A stretch of 51,341 nucleotides of DNA, from positions 1-51,341 of the forward strand of contig JABXIS010000076.1 of the NCBI GenBank assembly GCA_013372975.1, in the 5' to 3' direction. This DNA is from Alphaproteobacteria bacterium (GTDB lineage Bacteria; Pseudomonadota; Alphaproteobacteria; Sphingomonadales; Kordiimonadaceae). Shown here piece after piece: positions 10,553 to 19,338 of the stretch. The stretch's first letter is position 1. Every line of letters begins with the position of its first letter. The notes under the pieces are model-generated. The model was not told the origin of the DNA, did no database searches, and saw nothing but the letters and a program-made list of their open reading frames with translations. The translations under genes and the position numbers were made by a program.

Positions 10553-10855
10553 ATGGGGGATTACGACTATAGGAACATTGACGATGTAATCCATTCCCGC
10601 GTGCGGCTCGCGATCATGTCTTATCTGATGTCAGCCAAGGAAGCGGATTTCACCGAACTGAAAAAGGCGCTCAGGGTTTCGGATGGAAACCTGTCAACCC
10701 ACCTGAGCAAGCTCGAAGGCACAGGATATGTGTCACAGGAAAAGAAGTTTGTGGGCAAGAAGCCGCAAACACTCGTGTCTCTGTCACCGACGGGAGAAGA
10801 AGCTTTCAGGCACTATCTGGAAGGCCTGGCTGCGATGATTGGCACCCAGCAATAA
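10553..10855 (+). CDS. Winged-helix transcriptional regulator (HTH_34 / MarR-like)
   Basis: This 100-aa protein is essentially one winged-helix domain: helix 1 DDVIHSRVRLAIMSYLM, helix 2 DFTELKKAL, recognition helix DGNLSTHLSKLEGTGYV and wing EKKFVGKKPQTLVSLSPTGEEAF. It matches the small HTH_34-type DNA-binding family in length and motif (LKKALRVSDGNLSTHLSKLE). It has no ligand domain, so dimers probably form through the terminal helices. It follows the membrane protein by four bases. It likely binds the palindrome at 9881-9904 and represses its own operon (inference). Confidence 0.85.
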   Translation: MGDYDYRNIDDVIHSRVRLAIMSYLMSAKEADFTELKKALRVSDGNLSTHLSKLEGTGYVSQEKKFVGKKPQTLVSLSPTGEEAFRHYLEGLAAMIGTQQ

Positions 10856-10905
10856 AATAAAACCAACAAAAATCGGCCCGAGGCCACAATAGCGAGGACA
10901 AACTG

Positions 10906-10938
10906 AAAAGGGCTGCCAGCTGGCAGCCCCTTCTTTTT
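10906..10938. terminator. Strong bidirectional terminator
   Basis: A perfect stem GGGCTGCC / GGCAGCCC with loop AGCT is flanked by AAAA on the left and TTCTTTTT on the right. It separates the convergent genes ending at 10855 and 10955 and can serve both. Confidence 0.88.
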
Positions 10939-10954
10939 CAATAACCCTGCCAAC

Positions 10955-11851
10955 CTACAGGCTTTGATAGATAAATCCGGCAACCTCGTTGGCCCATCCA
11001 TCCATGAACTGGACAAGCTTGCCTTCATAATCCTTGAAGGGCGACATTGCCTTCACCTCTTCAAGGGTTTTGCCTTCGGCTTTCAGTTTTTCGATGATAC
11101 CGCGAAGGTCAGCAAGTGTGTTCCTGTACGTCACAAGGCCTGCCTTGTTTGTCACCATGCCATGACCCGGGATCACCATGGTTTCATCATCTGCTGCGGC
11201 AATCGCCAAATCGAGCCCCTTGAGGATCCCGTCAACATCACCGCCGTTTGGTACATCGATGAAGGGGAACATGCCATTGAACATCAGATCCCCCATATGG
11301 ATCACGTTGGCGCCCCGGAAATGGATGATGCTGTCGCCGTCGGTATGCGCGTTTTTCACATGAATGATACGGGTATCCTGCCCATTCATATGCAAGGACA
11401 TCTCGGCATTGAAGGTAATGGCTGGTAGCGCTACATCTGGCTGCGGGTCCATCTTCATATTGAAGGCCTTCACGAAAGCCCCTTCGCTCATGCGTTGGCG
11501 AACATTGTCATGGGCCACAATCACAGCAGCATCGCCGAGGTTTTCATTGCCTCCCGTGTGGTCACCATGGAAATGCGTGTTGATCACATAACGGATTGGT
11601 GCATCCGAAATACCGGCGATCGCGGCTTTGATCTTGTCGGTGAGGGGGGCATATTGGTCATCCACAAGGATAACGCCATCTTCTCCAACAGATACCCCAA
11701 GATTGCCACCTGAACCATAAAGGGCATACATACCGCCCCTAAGTTCCTGAACTTTTATCTCAACTTTGTCCCAATCCTGCGCTTCCACCGGCGCGAGTAT
11801 GCCTGTCGCCATAAGGCCTGTCGCCAGAAATGCCGAAATCTGCTTTTTCAT
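10955..11851 (-). CDS. Secreted metallo-beta-lactamase-fold hydrolase
   Basis: This 298-aa protein has a Sec signal peptide (MKKQISAFLATG..., cleavage expected after VEA at residue 24). The MBL-fold zinc motif is NTHFHGDHTGGN (His93, His95, Asp97, His98), followed by a third metal His in AHTDGDS, a bridging Asp in HMGDLMF and a late His in VIPGHG. This binuclear zinc site fits the broad periplasmic MBL-fold hydrolases related to class B beta-lactamases and quinoprotein relay-type proteins. The substrate cannot be inferred. It is monocistronic and convergent with the regulator operon. Confidence 0.88.
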   Translation of the reverse strand: MKKQISAFLATGLMATGILAPVEAQDWDKVEIKVQELRGGMYALYGSGGNLGVSVGEDGVILVDDQYAPLTDKIKAAIAGISDAPIRYVINTHFHGDHTGGNENLGDAAVIVAHDNVRQRMSEGAFVKAFNMKMDPQPDVALPAITFNAEMSLHMNGQDTRIIHVKNAHTDGDSIIHFRGANVIHMGDLMFNGMFPFIDVPNGGDVDGILKGLDLAIAAADDETMVIPGHGMVTNKAGLVTYRNTLADLRGIIEKLKAEGKTLEEVKAMSPFKDYEGKLVQFMDGWANEVAGFIYQSL

Positions 11852-12110
11852 CTTTAGCTCCCATCATCCGCATTGCGGGTTTATGGATACAGAGTGTAAG
11901 CGCTTCTGAATTCTGGTCAATTGACAGATTTTTGATGCCGGCCGATCCAAAGACGGGCCACAGCGCCCTGAAAGTGCCATCCTTATGATTTCTTCTTTGA
12001 AAATGTAAGGATTAGCCTTTGCCCAAAGGGCCCGAATTGGCTACATGAAGAAGGACATGTTTGCGCATACAGCAAGCATAAAAGACATTCAGTTGTAAGG
12101 GGGAGCGCCC

Positions 12111-13340
12111 GTGACCCAAAAGAAGGTCATTGCAGTCATTTTTGGTGGAAGAAGCGTCGAGCACGACGTAAGCGTGCTGACAGGCCTGCAATTCCTGGAA
12201 GCACTGGACCCCGGACGCTATGAAGGTATCCCCATCTATGTCGATGCCCTGGGCCAATGGTGGACGGGTGACGCTCTCAGGAAACGTAGCCACTATCCGG
12301 TTAAGACTGATGCCCACAAGGACCTGCGGCAGGTGCTGCTGGACCTGGCAACCCCAGCAAATGGCAGGCCGCAACTTGTCGCCTTCTCCAAAGGCCTGAT
12401 GGGTGAAAAACGCAGCACCATTCCGTTTGACCTGATGGTGCCCGCGATCCACGGATCAAATGGCGAAGATGGCACCCTGCAGGGAATGCTGGAGTTTGCA
12501 GACATCCCTTACGCCGGATGCCGCACACTCGGTGCTGCCGGCACCATGGACAAATTGTTCGCCAAGGCCATCGCACGGGCAAATGGCATCAATGTGTTGC
12601 CTGAACTTGCGCTCAAGCGCCCCGCAAAAGGCACTTTTCTTGATCCGCAAACCCTTGAAGGACAACTGAGAGATACATTCGGGGATATTGCCTTCCCTTA
12701 CATTGTAAAACCCTGCAATCTGGGTTCAAGTGTGGGCGTCGGCAAAGCCGACGATATGGATGGCTTGATCGCGGCGCTTATGAGCGCCTTCCGTCTCGAT
12801 AGCGCTGTATTGGTTGAGCCTTTTGTGCCCAATCTAACCGAATATAATATCGCGGTACGCCGTGGCGATGATGGCGTGGTTATTACTTCCGCGATTGAGC
12901 GCCCACTGCGTGAAGCAGAGCTTCTGGATTTCAAAAACAAATATCTGGCTGGCGGCACACCCGGTGGCCCTAAACTGGATACCGGCCCAAGCGAAGGCAT
13001 GGCATCCCTCAACCGTGAAATTAATCCTTCCGAGCTGACAGAGGCGCAAGAAGCGTTTATCCGATCATCATCTGCCAAGATTTTTGATCTTCTGGCGCTT
13101 GCTGGTAGCGTGCGCATCGATTTTCTGTGCAATGGAGAAACCGGCGATCTCTGGCTCAACGAAGTAAACACCGTTCCAGGCTCCTTTGCTTACTTCCTAT
13201 GGGAGGCAGCAGAAAAACCACTCAGTTTCCTTGCTCTTTCTTCAGCCATGGTTGAAGAAGGTTTCAGGCTTTCGTCTGACAGGCTGGGAGCGACAGACAG
13301 TGGGGCAGGCGGCGCAACCATTTTCAGCAGCAACGGCTAA
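12111..13340 (+). CDS. D-alanine--D-alanine ligase-like ATP-grasp enzyme
   Basis: Ddl enzymes join two D-alanines at the cost of ATP for peptidoglycan precursors. Family marks: N-terminal IAVIFGGRSVEHDVSVLTG, HGSNGEDGTLQGMLEFADIPYAG, ATP-grasp PCNLGSSVGVGKA and metal-binding RIDFLCN...LWLNEVNTVPGS. At 409 aa it is 40-100 residues longer than most Ddl, and the usual PGxT motif is replaced by PGSFAYFLWE. Alphaproteobacteria usually carry a ddl in the division and cell-wall cluster, which is not in this window, so this may be a paralogue with a changed substrate. The start is GTG with AGGGGGAG about six bases upstream. It heads a three-gene operon with a hydrolase and a MurF-like ligase. Confidence 0.85.
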   Translation: MTQKKVIAVIFGGRSVEHDVSVLTGLQFLEALDPGRYEGIPIYVDALGQWWTGDALRKRSHYPVKTDAHKDLRQVLLDLATPANGRPQLVAFSKGLMGEKRSTIPFDLMVPAIHGSNGEDGTLQGMLEFADIPYAGCRTLGAAGTMDKLFAKAIARANGINVLPELALKRPAKGTFLDPQTLEGQLRDTFGDIAFPYIVKPCNLGSSVGVGKADDMDGLIAALMSAFRLDSAVLVEPFVPNLTEYNIAVRRGDDGVVITSAIERPLREAELLDFKNKYLAGGTPGGPKLDTGPSEGMASLNREINPSELTEAQEAFIRSSSAKIFDLLALAGSVRIDFLCNGETGDLWLNEVNTVPGSFAYFLWEAAEKPLSFLALSSAMVEEGFRLSSDRLGATDSGAGGATIFSSNG

Positions 13341-13356
13341 ACCCGCAGTGCCCGAT

Positions 13357-14127
13357 ATGACAAAAAAACCGCCGCTAAGTTGGCATTTTGAAGAATTGGG
13401 TGAAGGGGAACAATCCTTCGTCTGGTTGCATGGTTGGGGGCAGGAAAGTGGCTCGCTTAAGCGACTTGCGTCTCTTTTTGCGGCAAAAGGCGTGCACCGC
13501 CTCTATGATCAGCCCGGCTTTGGCAAAACACCCATGCTCGAAGAAGGCGCAGGAACAGCGGACTATGCTGACGCATTGGCCAAAGAGCTGGAAGGCTTCA
13601 ATGGCGGGCCATTTGTTTTTGTCGGGCATAGCTTTGGCGGACGGGTATCAGTTCAGATGGCCGCAAGGCACCCACACCTTGTGAAAGCCATTATTCTTAT
13701 CGGCGGCGCCGGGCTTCAGCGTCATCGTTCTGTTGCTTTCAAATTGCGCGCCTTGGTGCTTAGGTCCTTAGGTCGTTTGGCCCGACTTTCTGACAAACTA
13801 TTCAAAACCAATTATCGCGCTGCCTATGTTGAACGATTTGGCAGCGCGGATTATAAAAACGCGGGTGATCTTCGACAAACTTTCGTGAAAGTGGTCAACG
13901 AAAACCTTGTCACCGAAGCAAAGTCCGTCCGGTGCCCCGCGCTACTGCTTTACGGCGAAGACGACACGGAGGCACCGTCGGAGATTGGCCGAAAGTATGA
14001 AAACCTGATGCCGATCGCTCGTTTTACCGAACTTAAAGGCTTCAACCACTGGGATATCCTCACCCGAGGGGCTTATCAGTGTGAGGCATTGATTGGCAGC
14101 TTCCTTGAGGACATGCGCGATGCCTGA
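13357..14127 (+). CDS. Alpha/beta hydrolase
   Basis: This 256-aa alpha/beta-hydrolase-fold protein shows the oxyanion region WLHGWGQE (residues 23-30), the nucleophile elbow GHSFGGR (Ser92), an acidic residue in LLYGEDDTEAP (about 202-203) and the catalytic His in FNHWDIL (about 231). The start is uncertain: ATG at 13357 or GTG at 13348. The reading frame stays open back to 13186, but that part overlaps the ddl-like gene and is not conserved in style. It begins 16 bases after the ddl-like stop and overlaps the next gene by eight bases. Sandwiched between two cell-wall-type ligases, it might act on a D-amino-acid peptide or ester (inference). Confidence 0.85.
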   Translation: MTKKPPLSWHFEELGEGEQSFVWLHGWGQESGSLKRLASLFAAKGVHRLYDQPGFGKTPMLEEGAGTADYADALAKELEGFNGGPFVFVGHSFGGRVSVQMAARHPHLVKAIILIGGAGLQRHRSVAFKLRALVLRSLGRLARLSDKLFKTNYRAAYVERFGSADYKNAGDLRQTFVKVVNENLVTEAKSVRCPALLLYGEDDTEAPSEIGRKYENLMPIARFTELKGFNHWDILTRGAYQCEALIGSFLEDMRDA

Positions 14128-15850
14128 TGTGATCATGGAATATATCTGGCCCCTTTTGGTCATCATCGCAGGCTTGGCCTTCGCTTTGGAACGAGGCCTC
14201 AGCCTGATGATGTTTTTCCAGCAGGAAGAATATGATGGTGGCCGCTTCCTCACATGGCATCGGGAAAATCGGGCATTTGACCGGCGCACAAGTTGCTGGC
14301 TTATATTCTCCGTTCTTGTTGGCACAGTCCCGCATCTTCCCCTGTTTGCAGACATGCGCGATATCAGCTCCACAATGCTTATGGCCGGCTGGGTACCGAT
14401 ATTTGCAGGGTTTGCGCATGGCATACTTCGCTCCAGGTCCATTCGGAAAGACACCAAAAAACCCCTTGTCCTCACCGCGCGGGTCAAAAGGATATTATCC
14501 CTCTATATGGGATTGTCTCTGGCTGCTCTTTTCCTGGCTGCGCTGATCGCGGAACTGGCACCACAGGGCACAAGTTACGGCTTCCAGGTGGACAAAGATG
14601 GCTTCGGCTTCACATCGATGGCATTTGATTGGGAGGGCGTAACGCTGGCGCTTCTGCTGCTTTTGTTTGTGCAGTTGCCGCCACACCTGATGGTATTGGC
14701 AAACAAGTTTCTCGAGCCGGCGGAAGAGCGTGTGAAGGCGGGCTTCAGGCAGGAAGCGATTGAAAAATTTGCGACGCTGCAACCGAAAGTGATCGCGATC
14801 ACAGGGTCTTTCGGCAAGACGTCCACAAAACATATTCTTAGCCACATTCTTGGTGCTGCAGCCCCCACACTTGCGACCCCCGGAAGCGTAAATACCGACA
14901 TGGGCATTACCCGCGTCATTCGCGAACAACTCACGCCGGATCACCAGTTTTTCATTGTCGAGATGGGGGCCTACGGCCCGGGATCGATCGCGCGGCTGTG
15001 CACACTGACACCGCCTGACGTAGCGCTGATCACCGCTGTGGGTGCAGCCCATTATGAACGGTTCAAAACTCTGGAAACTGTTGCCCGTGCCAAATGGGAA
15101 ATCGCCGAGGCAGCATTCGCCCGTGGCGGCAAAACAGTCGTCAATATGGCAGGCATCGACGAAGCGCTGAGGGCCGAACGCACCGGTGCTGTGAAAGGCC
15201 CCTACATTATGGTGGGCGAGGGCGGTGATGTAGCCTTCAAGGGATTTGAAGCCACGCCCGACGGGCTAGTGGTCAATATTACTGAGGGCGGCGAGAATCA
15301 CGCGCTTAAGGTTCCCCTTTATGGCCGGCATCAGGCAGGCAATGTGGCGCTCGCTGCAGCCACCGCCCGGGCATTGGGTTTGCCTTGGGCTGCGATCAAA
15401 GGGGCTTTGGCGAGCATGCCTCAGATCAGGCACCGGCTGGAGGTCAGCCGCTCAAAAGGCCAACCGACCATTATCAATGACGCCTACAACTCCAATCCTG
15501 TTGGTTTTGCCGCCGCGCTCGAATGTCTTGATGTTCTTCGTGAGGATGATGGACGCCGGATTTTGATTACCCCCGGCATGGTTGAACTGGGCGATGTGCA
15601 TGATGAGGAGCATGCGCGGCTTGGCGCTTTGGCCGCCAAACATTGTGACATTGTGGCTATTGTGACACCTGATCGTATCCCGACTTTCGTCAGGGGACTG
15701 GAAGAAGCAAATGATGGTAACGTCTCAGTTATGACATTTGCCCGGCAGGAAGATGCTGAAAACTGGGTACGCAAAAACTGGCGCGCGGGCGACGCTGTAC
15801 TCTTCGAGAACAACCTGCCCGATCTTTATGAGGCCAAAGTAACTTTCTAA
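14120..15850 (+). CDS. Membrane-anchored MurF-like Mur ligase
   Basis: The 576-aa protein fuses an N-terminal membrane region (about five hydrophobic segments near residues 8-30, 58-76, 85-101, 125-145 and 172-194) to a Mur ligase. The ATP loop is ITGSFGKTSTK (227-237). The rest follows MurF: MGAYGPGSIARL, VGAAHYERF, LYGRHQAGNVALAAA, RHRLEVSRSKGQPTIINDAYNSNPVGFAAAL and a C-terminal Rossmann domain. Ordinary MurF is soluble, about 450-480 aa, and adds D-Ala-D-Ala to UDP-MurNAc-tripeptide. The membrane anchor suggests a lipid-linked or membrane-proximal acceptor. ATG 14120 was chosen because GAGGA lies nine bases upstream and it overlaps the hydrolase stop. Confidence 0.85.
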   Translation: MPDVIMEYIWPLLVIIAGLAFALERGLSLMMFFQQEEYDGGRFLTWHRENRAFDRRTSCWLIFSVLVGTVPHLPLFADMRDISSTMLMAGWVPIFAGFAHGILRSRSIRKDTKKPLVLTARVKRILSLYMGLSLAALFLAALIAELAPQGTSYGFQVDKDGFGFTSMAFDWEGVTLALLLLLFVQLPPHLMVLANKFLEPAEERVKAGFRQEAIEKFATLQPKVIAITGSFGKTSTKHILSHILGAAAPTLATPGSVNTDMGITRVIREQLTPDHQFFIVEMGAYGPGSIARLCTLTPPDVALITAVGAAHYERFKTLETVARAKWEIAEAAFARGGKTVVNMAGIDEALRAERTGAVKGPYIMVGEGGDVAFKGFEATPDGLVVNITEGGENHALKVPLYGRHQAGNVALAAATARALGLPWAAIKGALASMPQIRHRLEVSRSKGQPTIINDAYNSNPVGFAAALECLDVLREDDGRRILITPGMVELGDVHDEEHARLGALAAKHCDIVAIVTPDRIPTFVRGLEEANDGNVSVMTFARQEDAENWVRKNWRAGDAVLFENNLPDLYEAKVTF

Positions 15851-15863
15851 AGAGTGGTGCGGC

Positions 15864-16688
15864 TTAGTCGGCCACCTTTACGTCCAGCCTCTCAAGGTTC
15901 GCACGGGCAGCCTTGGCGCTTACGCCAAACTCTTCAAGCAAAAGCACCTTGATCCAGGCCTGCCGCGCTTCTTCGGTGCGGCCTTGCGCATGCCGAAGAT
16001 TACCCAGCTCGAGAAAACCCGCCGCGTCATTTGAGAAAATTGACTGGTACTCGGCAAGCGCTTCTTCCGCACGGCTATAGTCCCCGACCCCGCGAGCCGC
16101 GGCCGCAACCAAGACCAGGATATCCTTGCGCCCAGGATCACCTTTCAGCACAAAATCAAGATCTTTGAGGGCCAGCGCAAAATCTTCCGCGGCGGCCGCT
16201 ATCCTGGCGCGATCCAATGTCAATTCATATTCCTGCGATGTTGTTTTTGCAGACAAGGTAATCGCTAGGTCGATTGCGTCTTCGGCCCTGATGATTTCGC
16301 CAGCCAGCAACCAGGCATTGGCAGCCTGGCCATACATGTCTGCAAGCATCGGCTCTGTCGCGACAACCCTTTTGCCTGATCTCACGGGCATATCCCGGCC
16401 ATACCGCATGTCTTCGGCAATTTTCATCAGCCTTGCTGCGGCCTCCGCATGTTCACCCATCCGGGACAGCCCATAAGCCTCGCAATGGCGCGCCGGCACT
16501 CCGCCGCCATCAGCGATCCAGGCCAGAGCAATATTAATTCCCTTGTCAGGCGAACGATCCGCCATATCCATACAAGTAGAATACCTGTCTTCTTCCCTGT
16601 CTCCCTTGGATTGAGAAATCGAGTGAGCAGGGCCGATTACCAGGAAGGTAACGACAGTTAAAAGGGCTATGCTTGGACAAATTTTCAT
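15864..16688 (-). CDS. Periplasmic TPR-repeat protein
   Basis: This 274-aa protein has an N-terminal signal peptide (MKICPSIALLTVVTFLVIGPAHS, about residues 1-23). An alpha-helical body follows with tetratricopeptide-like repeats such as YSRAEEALAEYQSIFSNDAAGFLELGNLRHAQGRTEEARQ, split here only for description. TPR proteins are scaffolds, so no enzymatic role can be given. It is convergent with the MurF-like gene, only 13 bases apart. Its N-terminal codons overlap the leader of the divergent SDR gene, so the two 5' regions are interlocked. Confidence 0.75.
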   Translation of the reverse strand: MKICPSIALLTVVTFLVIGPAHSISQSKGDREEDRYSTCMDMADRSPDKGINIALAWIADGGGVPARHCEAYGLSRMGEHAEAAARLMKIAEDMRYGRDMPVRSGKRVVATEPMLADMYGQAANAWLLAGEIIRAEDAIDLAITLSAKTTSQEYELTLDRARIAAAAEDFALALKDLDFVLKGDPGRKDILVLVAAAARGVGDYSRAEEALAEYQSIFSNDAAGFLELGNLRHAQGRTEEARQAWIKVLLLEEFGVSAKAARANLERLDVKVAD

Positions 16689-16738
16689 GGCAGGAAAATG
16701 CGCAAAGCCCGTGGCAATTTCAAGGCAGGAATGACTTC

Positions 16739-17605
16739 ATGACCTCAAAGAACCGTCTTTTCATCTTTGGCCCGGGTTATTCGGGGCAAGCCGTCGCCCG
16801 AAAAGCCATCTCAAATGGCTGGAAAGTGTTTGGCACGGCGCGATCCGAAGAAAAGGCCGAGCGCCTAAAAGAAGTTGGTATCTCACCTGTGATTTTTGGT
16901 TCGAAGGCAATGGCTGAGGCGGCAGGGGAGTCCCCGAATTGGCTCGTATCGATTGCACCGAAAGCTGAAGGTGATCCTGCCCTCGAAGAGGTTGCCAAAC
17001 ACCAAGTCAATGGCCCGAGGTGGCTTGGATATCTGTCCAGCACCAACGTGTATGGTGATCATGGAGGCAATTGGGTAGACGAAGCGACGCCCACAAGGCC
17101 AAGCCTGGAGAGAGGCATCAGGCGAGTAGGTGCAGAATCCGCATGGCAGGCCTTTGCCAATGAAACAGAGGCCCGATGCCACATCTTCCGGTTGGCGGGC
17201 ATTTATGGCCCCGGGCGAAATGCGGTTCGCTCCCTTCTTGACGGCAAGGCAAAACGCATTGTCAAGCAGGGCCAGCTTTTCAGCCGCATTCATGTTGAAG
17301 ATATTGCTGAAGCTATATGGTTGGCGATGACAGGCGACCATAAGAGCAGTATCTTCAATTTGGCGGATGACAGGCCTTGCCCTCCCCAACAAGTGATCGC
17401 AGATGCCGCAGCGATGTTAGGTGTCGCCGCGCCACCCGAAGTTCCTTTTGAGGAAGCAGACCTGAGCCCTATGGCACGTAGCTTCTACATGGAAAGCAAA
17501 CGCGTACGTAACGACCTGGTCAAAAAAACACTAGGAATGAAATTCAGATATCCAGATTACAAGGCGGCCCTGCCCAAGTTCGTCAAAAACGAACAGCCTC
17601 TTTAG
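16739..17605 (+). CDS. SDR-family NAD(P)-dependent epimerase/dehydratase (YeeZ-like)
   Basis: An atypical short-chain dehydrogenase of 288 aa. The Rossmann dinucleotide motif is FIFGPGYSGQAVA at the N-terminus, then YLSSTNVYGDHGG (Ser and Tyr of the active site) and IYGPGRNAVRSLL, FSRIHVEDIAEAI and IFNLADDRPC, all standard in the extended SDR/YeeZ group. The substrate is unknown. I chose the ATG at 16739 because AGGA lies eight bases upstream; the longer frame from 16673 overlaps the start of the divergent TPR gene. Its stop overlaps the stop of the convergent universal stress gene by four bases. Confidence 0.87.
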   Translation: MTSKNRLFIFGPGYSGQAVARKAISNGWKVFGTARSEEKAERLKEVGISPVIFGSKAMAEAAGESPNWLVSIAPKAEGDPALEEVAKHQVNGPRWLGYLSSTNVYGDHGGNWVDEATPTRPSLERGIRRVGAESAWQAFANETEARCHIFRLAGIYGPGRNAVRSLLDGKAKRIVKQGQLFSRIHVEDIAEAIWLAMTGDHKSSIFNLADDRPCPPQQVIADAAAMLGVAAPPEVPFEEADLSPMARSFYMESKRVRNDLVKKTLGMKFRYPDYKAALPKFVKNEQPL

Positions 17606-18114
17606 GCCATGGCGTCAACTTGCTCATAGGTCATGTTGCCAGGAATAAGAAACAGCGGGCACGGTAGCTGGCTCGCCAGATCATTTGTGAAATAATCGAC
17701 CAGCGGCCCCGGACCACCTTCCGAGCCAACACCAAGAACCAATCCAAAGATATCTGGCTGGCCCTCAATGCATTTCTTCAACTCATCCTGTGGCTCACCT
17801 TCGGCGATAATAACCTCAGGTGTCACGCCACAATAGGCATGAAGGCGCTCCGACACTTCCGCCAATAGGGCATCCGCTTCATCATAAGCTTCTTCGCGCA
17901 TTCGGTCAGCAACCGCCATCCAGTGTTGGAATTCGCCGGGCCTGATACAATGGAACAGGATCAGCTCGCCACCGGTGATATGAGCTGCCCGCGCCGCAGC
18001 AAACCGGATAGCTGCCTTTGATTCCGGTGAACCATCCACAACAACCATCAGTTTGCGTACGCGCTTTGTGACGGGCCGTATCGGCCCATGAATTTCTTCA
18101 GCCACGATAATCAT
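17602..18114 (-). CDS. Universal stress protein, UspA family
   Basis: This single-domain Usp has 170 aa. The first strand and ATP-contact Asp are seen in KLMVVVDGSPESKAAIRFAAARAA, and the C-terminal strand in CPLFLIPG. The usual ATP-binding G-x2-G-x9-G-S/T motif is degenerate (GVGSEGGPGPLVDYFTNDLA), so nucleotide binding is uncertain. Usp proteins accumulate under growth arrest and stress. In many alphaproteobacteria a similar protein sits next to trpS; here it has been separated by about 10 kb. Confidence 0.87.
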   Translation of the reverse strand: MIIVAEEIHGPIRPVTKRVRKLMVVVDGSPESKAAIRFAAARAAHITGGELILFHCIRPGEFQHWMAVADRMREEAYDEADALLAEVSERLHAYCGVTPEVIIAEGEPQDELKKCIEGQPDIFGLVLGVGSEGGPGPLVDYFTNDLASQLPCPLFLIPGNMTYEQVDAMA

Positions 18115-18163
18115 GTCCCCTCTGCAGAGTTTCAGAGTGGCGCAAGACTAAAGATCTAGCAAG

Positions 18164-19186
18164 CTATTTGAGCAGGATATCACCAATTTCACGCAGCTGC
18201 GTCCGGGCACGAAGAAGATAAAAGCCCTGTACTGACAAATGGTTAGGGATTACACCGCTGGCTTCACCATTGCTAACCATAACCGGATCAAGCTGAGCAG
18301 TCGCACGCATGGATTCAAGGAGCGCATCATAAAGCGGGCCCAATTCACGATCTGCAATCACGTCTGCAAAATCGTGTTTCAGCGCATCCAGAATCAAATG
18401 ATAGGCATACATCTGGCCCTTCACCCGGTAAAACAGGTCGTCAGCGCCAAAATCGATCCCCATACCGCCCGCATTATCAGCTATATATTCGTCCAAAGCG
18501 TCCGATGCCCCACCGATATCGCTGGCTATCCTGCTAATTGTCGCCTGCAGATTATCTGCCCGACGCTCGAACACAGCATCGCCCGATAACAATCGGGCAT
18601 TGTATGCCTCCAGCCGCTTCCAACCGTCCTTGTAGTGAGTGTGAGTGGGTGTGATCGGTAAAAGGGATGTTGAGAAATCAAAAACCCAGCGATCAGGTGC
18701 TTTAGATAAATTGTCCGAGGCCAGCACGAGGTCATCGTCCTTCGCGCTCGATCCTCGCATACGCCCCAGTTGATCACGCAATTCGAAGGAAAACAACGCA
18801 ACTGCTGTCATCAATCCTGTCTGAAAGTTGGGCGTGTTATCGATCCACCAACCTGGCAGGAAAATCGGGTCATTTGGCGTCCAGTTATTATCCACAGCCT
18901 CGCGTTTGACCAGGTAAGCAAGCGTGGTAACTACCTGTGACCCGCCAGCAGGGGTACGCGGTGTTGCTTCAAGGCTGTCATCAATACGGTGTGCGAACGG
19001 CATCCCGATGAGAATATAAACGATGAACGCAACAGGCATTCCGATCGCTACCTTGCGCCATGTGCTTCCGGAAACAGTTGAGAGCCAACCCAGAAGATAA
19101 CGCCAAAGGCGCACGATCTGTCGCCCAAGGAAACCAAAAAACCTGGCAACCTGTTCTTTTATCCAGAGCCAAATTTCATGTGCCAT
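18164..19186 (-). CDS. DUF2333 family membrane-anchored protein
   Basis: This 340-aa protein has one clear membrane segment near residues 46-64 (VAIGMPVAFIVYILIGMPF) after an amphipathic, Trp/Arg-rich N-terminus. A large periplasmic-type domain includes NWTPNDPIFLPGWWIDNTPNFQ and FDFSTSLLPITPTHTHY. These patterns fit DUF2333, a proteobacterial family of unknown function. It is monocistronic, 49 bases upstream of the universal stress gene on the same strand. Confidence 0.75.
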   Translation of the reverse strand: MAHEIWLWIKEQVARFFGFLGRQIVRLWRYLLGWLSTVSGSTWRKVAIGMPVAFIVYILIGMPFAHRIDDSLEATPRTPAGGSQVVTTLAYLVKREAVDNNWTPNDPIFLPGWWIDNTPNFQTGLMTAVALFSFELRDQLGRMRGSSAKDDDLVLASDNLSKAPDRWVFDFSTSLLPITPTHTHYKDGWKRLEAYNARLLSGDAVFERRADNLQATISRIASDIGGASDALDEYIADNAGGMGIDFGADDLFYRVKGQMYAYHLILDALKHDFADVIADRELGPLYDALLESMRATAQLDPVMVSNGEASGVIPNHLSVQGFYLLRARTQLREIGDILLK

Positions 19187-19338
19187 GCGTTAACCTCCCT
19201 GTGGGAACCGTCCCAATATATGAGAGAATGTCGGTGTTAAATGGGGCCAAAACAAGAGGCTTATTAAAATTCATCTCTGGTTCAGCAAGAAGAAATCATT
19301 CTCAATGCAATGAAGTCCGGCAAATAGCGAAAAGTATC

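Noticed and set aside
11979..12012. Inverted repeat ATCCTTA / TAAGGAT between the MBL gene and the ddl-like gene
   Set aside because: The arms are short and AT-rich with a 20-base spacer and no T-run; likely chance.
13186..13356. Possible 57-residue N-terminal extension of the alpha/beta hydrolase
   Set aside because: It overlaps the ddl-like C-terminus in another frame, and hydrolase homology begins after residue 57.
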